In this document: piece after piece, positions 34,623-43,375 of the stretch
Position numbering within the stretch: position 1 is the first letter of the stretch
Layout: each line of letters starts with the position of its first letter
Source: Lacrimispora sphenoides
GTDB lineage: Bacteria > Bacillota > Clostridia > Lachnospirales > Lachnospiraceae
Direction: 5' to 3'
Assembly (NCBI RefSeq): GCF_900105215.1
Contig: NZ_FOIP01000001.1
Coordinates: 1,262,001-1,326,000 of the forward strand
DNA: 64,000 nucleotides
Notes under the pieces: generated by a model
What the model saw: only the letters and a program-made list of their open reading frames with translations
Told to the model about the DNA's origin: nothing
Databases searched by the model: none
Translations under genes and position numbers: made by a program

Positions 34623-36899
34623 TTAACCCTCTATTTTTTCTGTATTTGTTATGTCGACCAAAAATTGATCCATTTGACTTTTCCGGATAAGATCATTTAG
34701 GTTCACAACTGACAAAAGCTCCTCCGATGAATGCCGTATGTATATTCCCGTCCGTTTCATGGTCAATAAAATCCCGCTTTCTGTTTTGTAGATGAATTCA
34801 TCATCCTCACTTTCATTGGCATTAAAACCAGAAACAGAAAAATAGCGGTAATTGAAATCAATCAATTTGCAGGCAGCACCGTTAGTAAAGGTAATTTGCT
34901 TGTCCAGCAAGATCCTTGGCATCTTTCTTTTGTATGAAAGCGGATGTTTTAACCGTCTTTTTATATTTCTCAACATATCGTCATAAGCGGTTACCCACAA
35001 ATCCATCTGCTTTGGGAGGGAATGGGGCCTGTCATATATCACCTGCATGTACTGGCGTTTGTTTTCATCATCAACTGTACGGACGGCCGCGGAATAACGC
35101 CAGCCCATGTCCTGCTCTTTCACATAAACAATCTTGCCCTTTAGTCTGGCTTTATAAAAAGGCGTGGTGACCGCAAAATTCACAATCTTATTTTCCGGAA
35201 GATATATTGGCTTCTCCGTCCAGAAAGCTAATCCATTATCTGAAACATCTACTGTCTTCGCTTTATAGTTTAAGGACTTATATTGTATGGTAATATTTTC
35301 CTCTGCCCTGATCCGCTCGCTGCTTCTGTAAGCACGCCTTCCCAGCATAAAAAATACGGCATAGAATAACGAAACCATGTTATAGATAATCCAGAAAAAG
35401 ATAATGCTGCTGTAAAATAAGGCCCAGCCATATTTCCCATGGACAAAACGTATCATGGCCGCTGCAGAAAGCGCCAGTAAAACCAGATGGGGGATCGCAT
35501 ACACGGCAAGCTCAATGCCAATGCCGCTCCCTTCTTTCTTTTTATTGGTAACCTTAAATTTCCTTTGATGAATGTGAAAGGTCTCAAGCAATACCGGGAT
35601 AATCAAATAAGGCATAAATATGGTATCAATGATCTGGCTCCATCTCTGGTTTCTTACGTTACTTGAAAGGTAACGCATGGACATGCTGTAAAAAAAGTAC
35701 GCAGGAAGCCAGAACACAATCACATCCCAGAAAAAACTGTTTACAATCCTGTAGTCAAACAGGGCGAACAGAATGGGGGACATAATGAATATGAGTCTGT
35801 TAAAAAAAGACCACCAGTATAAAAAGCTGTTCAAATAAGTAAGCCTTGCAAGCGGGGGAAGCTTAGGAGTAATAATGGCATGGGTGTTCTGAAGGCTCTG
35901 AATGATTCCTCTTGCCCAGCGCACCCTCTGCCTGATCATGCTCTTTACCGTTGTGGCCGTTAATCCTGCGGCCTGAATCTCATCCGTTGCATAGGTTATG
36001 TATCCTGCTTTTTGTATCCGTATGCTTGTCTCAAAATCCTCTGTAATGGTCTTTAAGGGAAAACCACCTATTTCCTCCATGGCCTTCCTTAAAATTATAG
36101 TGTTGCTGCCGGTATAGGCGACCGCGTTGGAGGTATTTCTCATGGTATTCACTTCTCTGGAAAAGAAATCCTGTTCATTTGGGATGTTTCCTTCCGCATA
36201 TAAGTTAAACTGGAAAAGATCGGGATTATAAAAGCTCTGAGGCGTCTGAATTAGTCCAAGCTTAAACTTCTGATCAATCTCCTCTTCCTTTCTCAGCCTC
36301 CACTTCCCATCTTCTTTTATGAACCTGGAGAGCAGGAAATATGGAACTGTCTTCATAAGAAACGTATGCTGCGGTATCATATCTGCGTCAAAGGTAGCAA
36401 TCAGTGGAGAGGAGGTCTTCTTTAAAGCATGATTTAAATTACCTGATTTTGCTTCCTTGTTATCAGAAAGCCCCAGGTAGCCTACTCCAAACTGTTTGGC
36501 CAGTTCTGCAATCTCTTTACGGTTTCCATCATCACAAATATAAATATGTACCTTGCTTTTATCCGGATAGGTCATGAAGGTGCAGGCATTGACTGTTTTG
36601 AACAGAATATCGGCTGGTTCGTTATGGGTCGCAATAAAAACGTCTACATCCGGATAAAATTCATCAGGTATCTCAGGACATTCCAAATGAAACTTATTCA
36701 TCTGCATCTTTTGATAAAATAATTCAAAGGTAGTAAACACCGTTACGGTCTCTGCCACAAGCAGCAATATTCCAAATATCAGATTCAGTATCCCCTCATG
36801 AAACGGCAGGGTAAATATCATACGCCAGCCCAGATAAATAGTCATCAGGGCTATGCTGATGATAAAAATTATATTTTGTTTTTTCTCTTCTTTATACAT
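34623..36899 (-). CDS. BcsA-like glycosyltransferase 2 with PilZ domain
   Basis: A 758-residue membrane synthase of the cellulose-synthase type. The GT2 core has all expected motifs: the DDG (YICDDGNRKEIAELA), DAD (IATFDADMIPQHTF), TED (TITEDFETSIR) and QRVRW (MIRQRVRWARGIIQSLQ). Membrane helices flank it. A PilZ domain follows (about residues 545-640), keeping both c-di-GMP contacts: RSSER and DVSDNGLAF. After it are about 100 more residues, with a weak second PilZ-like block (CKLIDFNYRYFSVSGF). The start at 36899 is preferred (AGAGGATTGATTTC); the longer frame overlaps the upstream gene. Likely product: a beta-linked exopolysaccharide made in response to c-di-GMP. The exact polymer is unknown. 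Confidence 0.9.
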   Translation of the reverse strand: MYKEEKKQNIIFIISIALMTIYLGWRMIFTLPFHEGILNLIFGILLLVAETVTVFTTFELFYQKMQMNKFHLECPEIPDEFYPDVDVFIATHNEPADILFKTVNACTFMTYPDKSKVHIYICDDGNRKEIAELAKQFGVGYLGLSDNKEAKSGNLNHALKKTSSPLIATFDADMIPQHTFLMKTVPYFLLSRFIKEDGKWRLRKEEEIDQKFKLGLIQTPQSFYNPDLFQFNLYAEGNIPNEQDFFSREVNTMRNTSNAVAYTGSNTIILRKAMEEIGGFPLKTITEDFETSIRIQKAGYITYATDEIQAAGLTATTVKSMIRQRVRWARGIIQSLQNTHAIITPKLPPLARLTYLNSFLYWWSFFNRLIFIMSPILFALFDYRIVNSFFWDVIVFWLPAYFFYSMSMRYLSSNVRNQRWSQIIDTIFMPYLIIPVLLETFHIHQRKFKVTNKKKEGSGIGIELAVYAIPHLVLLALSAAAMIRFVHGKYGWALFYSSIIFFWIIYNMVSLFYAVFFMLGRRAYRSSERIRAEENITIQYKSLNYKAKTVDVSDNGLAFWTEKPIYLPENKIVNFAVTTPFYKARLKGKIVYVKEQDMGWRYSAAVRTVDDENKRQYMQVIYDRPHSLPKQMDLWVTAYDDMLRNIKRRLKHPLSYKRKMPRILLDKQITFTNGAACKLIDFNYRYFSVSGFNANESEDDEFIYKTESGILLTMKRTGIYIRHSSEELLSVVNLNDLIRKSQMDQFLVDITNTEKIEG

Positions 36900-36903
36900 G
36901 AAA

Positions 36904-37989
36904 TCAATCCTCTGCCCGGAAAAATACCCAGCGCTGTTGTATTTGATAACCAAGGAGAAATAGACACACATCACAGAGGATCTTTGCCATCTTCTCATTG
37001 ATTCCCAGGTTTACATGTAATATGTACACGCCGGCAGCTGAAAGTAGTATGTTAAATACGCATAAGCCCAGGTAACGAATAAGGCTGTGTCCAGCAGCAT
37101 CCTTGTTCTTAAACACCATATTTTTATTAAATATATAATTCACAGCAATTGAAACCGATCTGGCAAACGCCGTGGCTATCATGATTCTAAGTAAGTCTTT
37201 TCCCTGCATATAAGGCTTAAACCAGTCAAGCAGCGCCCAGGCAATCCCAATGTCAATAAAAGAGCAGGCGATGGAAGAAGTAAGGAACTTCATAAAATCA
37301 GCTCCAAGGATACCCATAATTTTTAAGCTGTCCCTAACGGCATTAAAATGTGTGCCTCTGTTCTCATCTTCATAGATGGTCTGAATGGGAATTGTAAGGA
37401 CTGGTATTCCAGACCGTATGTAGGTGATCAGGACCTGGGTTTCATACTCAAACCGCTCTCCTTTTATACTGAGCATCCGGCCGGCCAGCTTCGGGCCAAA
37501 GGCTCTGAGCCCTGATTGGGTATCGGGTAGATATCTTCCGTACAGAGCAGCAAATATTGCAGATGAAACACGGTTTCCAACGAAAGACTTGACAGGTATG
37601 CCGGCTTTTTTAAAATCTCTTACCCCCAGTATCAGCATATCGGGATGGCCTTCGGCTGCATTTGCCAGCTTATAAACATCCTCCGGGGCATGTTGTCCGT
37701 CAGAATCTGCGGTTACGATACACGTAAAGCCGGGCATATTCCTCCTGATATACTCATATCCAGTTTTAAGCGCAAGCCCCTTTCCCCGGTTTACACTGTG
37801 GTGGAGTAAGGTACAACCGAACTCCTCTAATTCTTTGAATATATCCTGATATTCGTTTCCAGATCCATCATCTACAATTACAATGCGGGACAGCCCGTAT
37901 TCCCGCAGCTCCTTTACATAAACCGGAAGCCTTCCATCAGGTTCTAAAGAGGGAATCAATACAATCGCTTGTTTTATCGTTTGTTTCAT
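36904..37989 (-). CDS. GT2 glycosyltransferase fused to GtrA domain
   Basis: A 361-residue two-domain protein. The N-terminal DPM1-like GT2 domain (about 8-225) has VIVDDGSGNEYQDIF, the DxD-type TADSDGQHAPEDV and DTQSGLRAFG. The C-terminal part (about 235-358) is a four-helix GtrA-type membrane domain (FLTSSIACSFIDIGIAWALL; YIFNKNMVF; QIQQRWVFF). Such fusions transfer a sugar from a nucleotide donor to polyprenyl phosphate and may flip it. First gene of the polysaccharide operon; the BcsA-like gene starts 4 bp after it. Confidence 0.9.
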   Translation of the reverse strand: MKQTIKQAIVLIPSLEPDGRLPVYVKELREYGLSRIVIVDDGSGNEYQDIFKELEEFGCTLLHHSVNRGKGLALKTGYEYIRRNMPGFTCIVTADSDGQHAPEDVYKLANAAEGHPDMLILGVRDFKKAGIPVKSFVGNRVSSAIFAALYGRYLPDTQSGLRAFGPKLAGRMLSIKGERFEYETQVLITYIRSGIPVLTIPIQTIYEDENRGTHFNAVRDSLKIMGILGADFMKFLTSSIACSFIDIGIAWALLDWFKPYMQGKDLLRIMIATAFARSVSIAVNYIFNKNMVFKNKDAAGHSLIRYLGLCVFNILLSAAGVYILHVNLGINEKMAKILCDVCLFLLGYQIQQRWVFFRAED

Positions 37990-38396
37990 CTCAGCTCCCG
38001 TTTACGTTATAATTAATTGCATTTAAAATAAATTTAAAGCATGTGTTTTATAATATACACTCAACTTCATTCTTTGTCCCCTAGTTAATTTTGGATGGAA
38101 AAAATATGCTAACTTTAATAGAATTTCTTCTTTCAGAAAAACTTCCTTAGAAACTTCCTCATTAACATGTTAATTTCTGTATCCTTATTGAAGTAAATTT
38201 TGCACGTAACCATCTACTATATTGACTAAAATCGGAAAGATAACTATAATTATTAGTAATTCCATATTCAGGAAATTTAAGAAAAGATATAATATTGAAT
38301 CATTATGAAATATTATGTCAAATCCGACATTTATCCAAAAATTCATGGAACAAACGTAATAAGGCAAAATAAACTAAAACCATGGAGGAACATTGT
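37990..38396. other. Divergent AT-rich intergenic region
   Basis: About 400 bp, very AT-rich, between the polysaccharide operon (minus) and a chemoreceptor (plus). It must hold both promoters, but several AT-rich candidates compete and I do not choose one. A 60-codon ORF at 38185-38367 on the minus strand has no ribosome site and a low-complexity product. Confidence 0.4.
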
Positions 38397-40076
38397 ATGT
38401 TAAAAAAACGAAAGGTAGGAAACCGGCTGCTTGCTGCATTTCTCATCGTTGTATTGTTTTCAGGCTTAGCCGGAACCATCGGAATTCTGCTCATTCGGAC
38501 CGTTAATGAGAAATATCATACTGCATTGCAGGATTATGGATTTGCCCAGGGCGATATTGGAAGCCTGGGACAGGCGTTTCAGGCTCACCGTGCAACAATT
38601 TTATACATAATTTTTTCGGAAGACCCTGCGGAAACTGCCAATCAGAAGGAAAACCTAAGCAAACAGATCGAAATGATAAACGAGAAAATGGAACTGGTAC
38701 AGGGGCAGATGAAAACAACCTCGGAAAAAGAGCTTTACAGCAAGCTTACAGAAAAGATGAAATCCTATGAGGCGGTCCGCAGCCATACCATTGAGCTTGC
38801 ATCGACATCTCCCAAGGAGGCCATGACTACGTTCCGAAGCCAGGCAGCTCCCCTGGCAGCGGAGATTGCAGATACGATCAATACCATGCTGTCAGATAAG
38901 TCAACAACCGGTGATAAAAGGTCTGCCGATCTTTCCCGTCTGACATCCATATTCATTGCAATTATGGGCACCATCATCCTCATTTCTATTGTTACATCCG
39001 TTATCATCGCAATCGCCATTACAAGGGGGATCACCCGCCCCATTGACGAACTGAAAGCGGTTGCAGACCGGATGGCCCAGGGAGATTTAAAATGCATTCT
39101 GGAATATCGTTCAGAAGATGAACTAGGACATCTTGCAGACAGTATGAGGACGATGATGGGGCGTTTATCCTACTATATGGATTATATTTCTTCCACCACA
39201 AGCCAGATGGCCCAGGGAAATTTTGATATTCCTCATGACACAGAGGAATTTAAAGGGGAGTTCCGTTCCGTACAGCTCTCCATACAGAATCTTACTGATT
39301 CCTTAAATGATGTCATGGCTAAGATAACCCAGTCCTCAGACCAGGTAGCCTCAGGTGCTGAACAGGTGGCAGGCAGCGCTCAGGCTTTAAGCCAGGGTGC
39401 GACCGAACAGGCATCCTCTATTGAAGAGCTGGCTGCCACCATCAATGATATTTCCAATAACATTAACCATAATGCGGAGAATGCAAAGGAAACAAACCAG
39501 CAGGTAAGCAATACCGCATCAGAGCTGGAATTTGGTAAAACTCAGATGCAGGATCTGACAAATGCTATGGAGGATATCAGCAGTGCCTCCTCAGAAATAG
39601 GAAAAGTAATCAAAACCATAGAGGACATTGCCTTCCAGACCAATATCCTGGCCCTTAACGCAGCCGTAGAAGCAGCAAGGGCAGGAGAGGCAGGAAAAGG
39701 CTTTGCAGTTGTGGCAGACGAGGTCCGCAACCTAGCCAATAAAAGTCAGGAAGCTTCCAAAAATACTTCTGCATTAATTGAGCATACCCTGGCCTCCATT
39801 GAGGCTGGAAATCATATTGCCAAGGAGACTGCAAAATCCATGGACCGCATTGTCCAGTCTTCCAAAGCAGCAGCGGACTTAGCATACCAGATATCATCCG
39901 CATCAAAGGATCAGGCATTTGCAGTTGCCCAGGTAACTCAGGGAATTGATCAGATATCAAGCGTGATTCAAACCAATTCCGCCACATCAGAGGAAAGTGC
40001 TGCCGCGAGTCAGGAAATGGCCGGACAAGCTCAGATGCTGAAGCTATTAATTGGAAAGTTTCAGTTAAAAGTTTAA
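38397..40076 (+). CDS. Methyl-accepting chemotaxis protein with 4-helix-bundle sensor
   Basis: A 559-residue chemoreceptor. Membrane helix 1 is at about 8-30. A roughly 150-residue periplasmic helical region (4HB_MCP type: [20 protein letters not shown] through [10 protein letters not shown]) comes next, then membrane helix 2 near 182-208, HAMP ([20 protein letters not shown]), a second HAMP-like stretch, and the signalling domain with tip [20 protein letters not shown]. The start is ATG 38397 with GGAGGAACATTGT; the ATG at 38382 overlaps that site. It ends in a strong terminator. Confidence 0.93.
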   Translation: MLKKRKVGNRLLAAFLIVVLFSGLAGTIGILLIRTVNEKYHTALQDYGFAQGDIGSLGQAFQAHRATILYIIFSEDPAETANQKENLSKQIEMINEKMELVQGQMKTTSEKELYSKLTEKMKSYEAVRSHTIELASTSPKEAMTTFRSQAAPLAAEIADTINTMLSDKSTTGDKRSADLSRLTSIFIAIMGTIILISIVTSVIIAIAITRGITRPIDELKAVADRMAQGDLKCILEYRSEDELGHLADSMRTMMGRLSYYMDYISSTTSQMAQGNFDIPHDTEEFKGEFRSVQLSIQNLTDSLNDVMAKITQSSDQVASGAEQVAGSAQALSQGATEQASSIEELAATINDISNNINHNAENAKETNQQVSNTASELEFGKTQMQDLTNAMEDISSASSEIGKVIKTIEDIAFQTNILALNAAVEAARAGEAGKGFAVVADEVRNLANKSQEASKNTSALIEHTLASIEAGNHIAKETAKSMDRIVQSSKAAADLAYQISSASKDQAFAVAQVTQGIDQISSVIQTNSATSEESAAASQEMAGQAQMLKLLIGKFQLKV

Positions 40077-40131
40077 AATTAAAAGGTGTCTCAAAAGTCG
40101 TAATTTGACTTTTGAGACACCTTTTAATTTT
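40075..40131. terminator. Perfect 25-bp hairpin terminator
   Basis: The arms, opening AAAATTAAAAGGTGTCTC and closing GAGACACCTTTTAATTTT, pair without mismatch over 25 bp around a 7-base loop. It lies between the chemoreceptor and the convergent aroK, and has A/T tracts on both sides. Confidence 0.9.
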
Positions 40132-40167
40132 CCCGTAAATATTCAGGGTGATAATGAAAACGGGCGA

Positions 40168-40695
40168 TTATGTAGTCAGGCCGAACCTTTCCTCCATAAT
40201 GGCTCTTAACCTGTCTACCGTCTTTCCTGCATCAAGGCCGTTTTCATCAATGGTTATGTCGGCATATTTTTCATAATAAGGCACCCGTTCCTCATATAAG
40301 TCTTTTAAGGTCATTCCGTCCTTTAAGACAACTCCCCGGTCTACCAGATTACCCAGCCGCTCTTCCACGCTTTCATAGCTAAGCTTTAAATAAACCACTG
40401 TACTGATCTCTTTTAAATGCTCCATAGCTTCTTTTCCATAGATCACGCTGCCTCCCGGGGCAATGACGCTATGGCGGACATTAAGGCCTGCATTGATCCT
40501 GTTTTCCACAGCCAGGAAGCCATCCTGGCCCTCTTTTTCAATAATTTCCTTTAAAAGGCGGCCTTCCTGCTCCTGAATTACAATGTCCACATCCACAAAA
40601 GAATATCCAAGGCGTTTTGCCAGCAAAACACCTACTGTGCTTTTACCAGAAGCCGGCATACCGATCAGCGTAATGTTATTAAGCTTACTCGTCAT
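40168..40695 (-). CDS. aroK: Shikimate kinase
   Basis: Phosphorylates shikimate in the aromatic amino acid pathway; cytoplasmic P-loop kinase of 175 residues. Walker A is IGMPASGKSTVG (residues 11-22), the shikimate-binding DVD follows (FVDVDIVIQEQEG), then the GG motif VIAPGGSVIY and the lid region LVDRGVVLKDGMTL. One departure from the standard ARP-type lid is seen: the usual R of RPLL is within DRGVVL. Its ATG overlaps the flavin reductase stop by 4 bp. Confidence 0.9.
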   Translation of the reverse strand: MTSKLNNITLIGMPASGKSTVGVLLAKRLGYSFVDVDIVIQEQEGRLLKEIIEKEGQDGFLAVENRINAGLNVRHSVIAPGGSVIYGKEAMEHLKEISTVVYLKLSYESVEERLGNLVDRGVVLKDGMTLKDLYEERVPYYEKYADITIDENGLDAGKTVDRLRAIMEERFGLTT

Positions 40696-41348
40696 TTGTT
40701 TTTCCTCCTGCCCGACGGCTTTTTTCCTGCCTTTTTCACAGAATAGCCGAAACTTCCAAGCTTTTTCCCCAGTTCAAAATATTCCCCATGAGAATAGGAT
40801 ATAAGTCCTGCATCATTAAGGTGGAACTTCCCTTTTTCGTCCATGTACCGGCTGTTTACGGTCACTCCAACCACCTCTGCCAAAAACAGGTCATGGCTTC
40901 CCAGAGGCTTGATCTCCACAACTCTGCAGGCTAAATTCACCGGGCTTTCCTCTATTCCGGGGGCATTTACATGTTCCAGGGAACAAGGCGTCAGCCTCAT
41001 TTCTGCAAATTTATCCACTTCCCTGCCGGACTTCACTCCGCAGTAATCGGTCGCCCGCACCAGATCTTTAGTCACCAGATTTACCACAAACTCTCTGGTT
41101 TCTTTTATGATTTTATGGGAATGCCGTTCCGGGCGGATGGATATAGACAGCATGGCCGGGGTGGAACATATGGTTCCTGCCCATGCCACGGTAATGATAT
41201 TGGGTTTTTCCCCTTCCCTCTGGCAGCTCACCATAACCGCCGGAACAGGGTAAAGCATGTTTCCAGGCTTCCAGGAAACCCTGCTGTTTTTTACGGTCTT
41301 TATATTTTCATTCGCTTTTCTATATTCATTGGTTTCTTTCTTCTTCAT
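40692..41348 (-). CDS. Flavin reductase family protein
   Basis: A 218-residue protein of the FMN-binding split-barrel flavin reductase-like family. Conserved features are the early YPVPAVMVSCQREGEKPNII and the FMN-binding TVAWAGTICSTPAMLSISIR, then FVVNLVTKDLVRATDYCGVKSGREVDKF. The C-terminus is a lysine-rich tail (KKAGKKPSGRRKNK). It probably reduces or binds FMN; the physiological partner is unknown. The ribosome site is AGGAGGCTGTCGTCA. It follows the pyrophosphatase by 13 bp and overlaps aroK, which suggests a three-gene operon. Confidence 0.88.
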   Translation of the reverse strand: MKKKETNEYRKANENIKTVKNSRVSWKPGNMLYPVPAVMVSCQREGEKPNIITVAWAGTICSTPAMLSISIRPERHSHKIIKETREFVVNLVTKDLVRATDYCGVKSGREVDKFAEMRLTPCSLEHVNAPGIEESPVNLACRVVEIKPLGSHDLFLAEVVGVTVNSRYMDEKGKFHLNDAGLISYSHGEYFELGKKLGSFGYSVKKAGKKPSGRRKNK

Positions 41349-41361
41349 TGACGACAGCCTC

Positions 41362-43032
41362 CTATTCCTGAACCGCCAGCATAATGCCAGGAATCAGCTG
41401 TTTCTTTCTGGATACCACGCCGGGAAGACTTACGATATGGTCTTCTGCCGTCCCTTCCTCTTCCTCTGCGCGGAAAGCTCCGAGAACCATCTGTTTTGCT
41501 CCCTGACCCTCACATAACAGAACCGTAGATTCCGTCAAAATGTTGGTAAGCATGAAAAACATCATGTCTACACCATGCTCTTTTCTTGCTTTTTTCATGT
41601 AAGAAGGCATACGGTCCTTCAGTTCCTCCAGTTCGCTGGCGTTTAAGGAGCTGATCTGTCCCACTCCAAAGGACACCTTACCAAGTGTGAATTTTTTGAA
41701 ATCCTGATAAAAGATCTCCCCATCCGTCTTTCCCTTTAGGTTACTTCCTGCCGCGAACATGGAGGAAGCGTATTTCTCCACCTGGATCCCTGCGATATCC
41801 GCAAGGACAAGAGCTGCCTTTTTATCAGACTCCGTGCAGGTAGGGGAACGGAATAAAAGCGTATCAGAGATAATGGCGCTGCACAGAAGGCCCGCTATCT
41901 TCGGTTCAACTTTTATGCTATTTTCCATATACATCTGATATACGATGGTAGCGGTACAGCCTACCGGCTGATTGCGGAAAAATACAGGAGATATGGTTTC
42001 TACGGTGCCGAGTCTGTGATGATCAATGATCTCCAGAATTTCTGCACTTTCCATGCCTTCCACCGCCTGGGTTTTCTCATTATGGTCCACCAGGATCAGA
42101 CGCTTTCCTTTTGCACCAAGCAAATTCCGGCGGGAAATCATTCCCATGTATTTTCCATCCTTATCAAGAATCGGGAAATCCCGGTGGCGCTTACTTGCCA
42201 TGACATCTTTTATTTCATCAATATAATCGTCTTCTTCAAAGGAAATCAACCCTTCAGTAGTCATGAAGTAGCTGATAGGAATGCTCTGATTCACCAGACG
42301 GGCTGCCGTATATGTGTCGTAAGGGGTGGTCACGACCGTACAGCCACGCTCCTGAGCCAGCTTTTTGATCGTCATGGATACCGCTGCTCCTTCGCATACA
42401 ATGATGCAGGCCGCTTCCATCTCAATCGCGCATAGCTGGGATTCATAACGGTTCCCCAGGATCACTAAGTCGCCTTTGGAAATGTAATATTCCATCATAT
42501 CAGGATTGGCCGCTGCTATAAGGACCTTGCCATGATTGAAATATTCGCTCTTTCCACCAACTACCATGGCCCCTTCTAAGGTTTCCACAATATTTTCATA
42601 CTGGGTATTTGCTTTTGATAAAATGCTGCTGTCATAAACGTTCATATAGGACTTGGCAATATCACCTACCGTGATCAGTCCTTCTAACATCCCATCCTCG
42701 GTCACCGTGGGTATGGTGACTACATTTGCTTCCTGCATCAGTTTCCAGGCCTTTTTTAAGGACAGGTTTTTCTTTACACCCTTTGTCTTACGAATATCGA
42801 TATCACGGACCTGTGTCTTCACATTTTCCACAAGCTCCGGCGCTTCCACTTCAAAATAATGGAGTACGAATTGTGTCTCCTCGTTGACGTGACCAGCCCT
42901 ACCTGGCTGATATTCTTCTCCGGTCAGCTTTCTTTTTAGATTTGCATAACAGATGGCAGAACAGATGGAATCTGTATCTGGATTTTTATGGCCTATTACG
43001 ATAGTCTTTCTGTTCTTATAATTTTCTCCCAT
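41362..43032 (-). CDS. CBS/DRTGG-regulated manganese-dependent inorganic pyrophosphatase
   Basis: Family II (DHH) pyrophosphatase with an inserted regulatory region, 556 residues. The N-terminal catalytic domain begins VIGHKNPDTDSICSAICYAN with metal ligands His, Asp, Asp; the DHH motif is ILEIIDHHRLGTVE. Between them (about 70-310) are two CBS motifs (MLEGLITVGDIAKSYM; DGKYMGMISRRNLLGAKGK) flanking a DRTGG-type domain. Such CBS-PPases are controlled by adenine nucleotides, with diadenosine polyphosphates binding the DRTGG form. The enzyme pulls biosynthetic reactions by removing PPi. The ribosome site is AGGAGGAAAGT. Confidence 0.93.
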   Translation of the reverse strand: MGENYKNRKTIVIGHKNPDTDSICSAICYANLKRKLTGEEYQPGRAGHVNEETQFVLHYFEVEAPELVENVKTQVRDIDIRKTKGVKKNLSLKKAWKLMQEANVVTIPTVTEDGMLEGLITVGDIAKSYMNVYDSSILSKANTQYENIVETLEGAMVVGGKSEYFNHGKVLIAAANPDMMEYYISKGDLVILGNRYESQLCAIEMEAACIIVCEGAAVSMTIKKLAQERGCTVVTTPYDTYTAARLVNQSIPISYFMTTEGLISFEEDDYIDEIKDVMASKRHRDFPILDKDGKYMGMISRRNLLGAKGKRLILVDHNEKTQAVEGMESAEILEIIDHHRLGTVETISPVFFRNQPVGCTATIVYQMYMENSIKVEPKIAGLLCSAIISDTLLFRSPTCTESDKKAALVLADIAGIQVEKYASSMFAAGSNLKGKTDGEIFYQDFKKFTLGKVSFGVGQISSLNASELEELKDRMPSYMKKARKEHGVDMMFFMLTNILTESTVLLCEGQGAKQMVLGAFRAEEEEGTAEDHIVSLPGVVSRKKQLIPGIMLAVQE

Positions 43033-43311
43033 ACTTTCCTCCTTTTTTCATAATGTGTTTACAGGTCGTTCATATTCCGTTCATATATATTTTTTATACT
43101 AAATACATAGAAAATATATGAGTCAAATTGATTTAATCGTCAAATTGCACATAGATTTTTCATAATTGCCCCGATTGCCTGTCAATCGGGGTCTCCTCAT
43201 TTTATGAAGCTTTTTCTTTGTGAAGTATTCCCATTATATCATAATTTAGTAAATTGTAAATAAGAGGACGGGGCGTTATAGCCGTTGAAGAACTTAAAAA
43301 CCAAAAAATAA
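43033..43311. other. Intergenic region with a small hairpin
   Basis: No gene is seen. It must contain the promoter of the pyrophosphatase operon on the minus strand; TTGACT-like strings occur near 43117-43145, but spacing to an AT-rich -10 is not ideal. A 9-bp perfect hairpin CCCCGATTG / CAATCGGGG lies at 43169-43191 without a T-run. Confidence 0.4.
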
Positions 43312-43355
43312 AAGAAAGAGGGAGGAAGAGATGTTATAAAAACATCCCTCCTCCC
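43312..43355 (-). terminator. Terminator after the DUF5107-TPR gene
   Basis: On the minus strand GGGAGGAGGGATGTT pairs with AACATCTCTTCCTCCC (small bulge) and is followed by a T-rich run (TCTTTCTTTTATTTTTT). Confidence 0.75.
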
Positions 43356-43375
43356 ATTACTTTTCTGTCTCCATT

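Noticed and set aside
38185..38367. 60-codon minus-strand ORF in the divergent region
   Set aside because: Low-complexity Ile/Phe/Asn-rich product in AT-rich DNA, no ribosome site.
43169..43191. CCCCGATTG / CAATCGGGG hairpin considered as a terminator
   Set aside because: No T-run on either strand directly after the stem.
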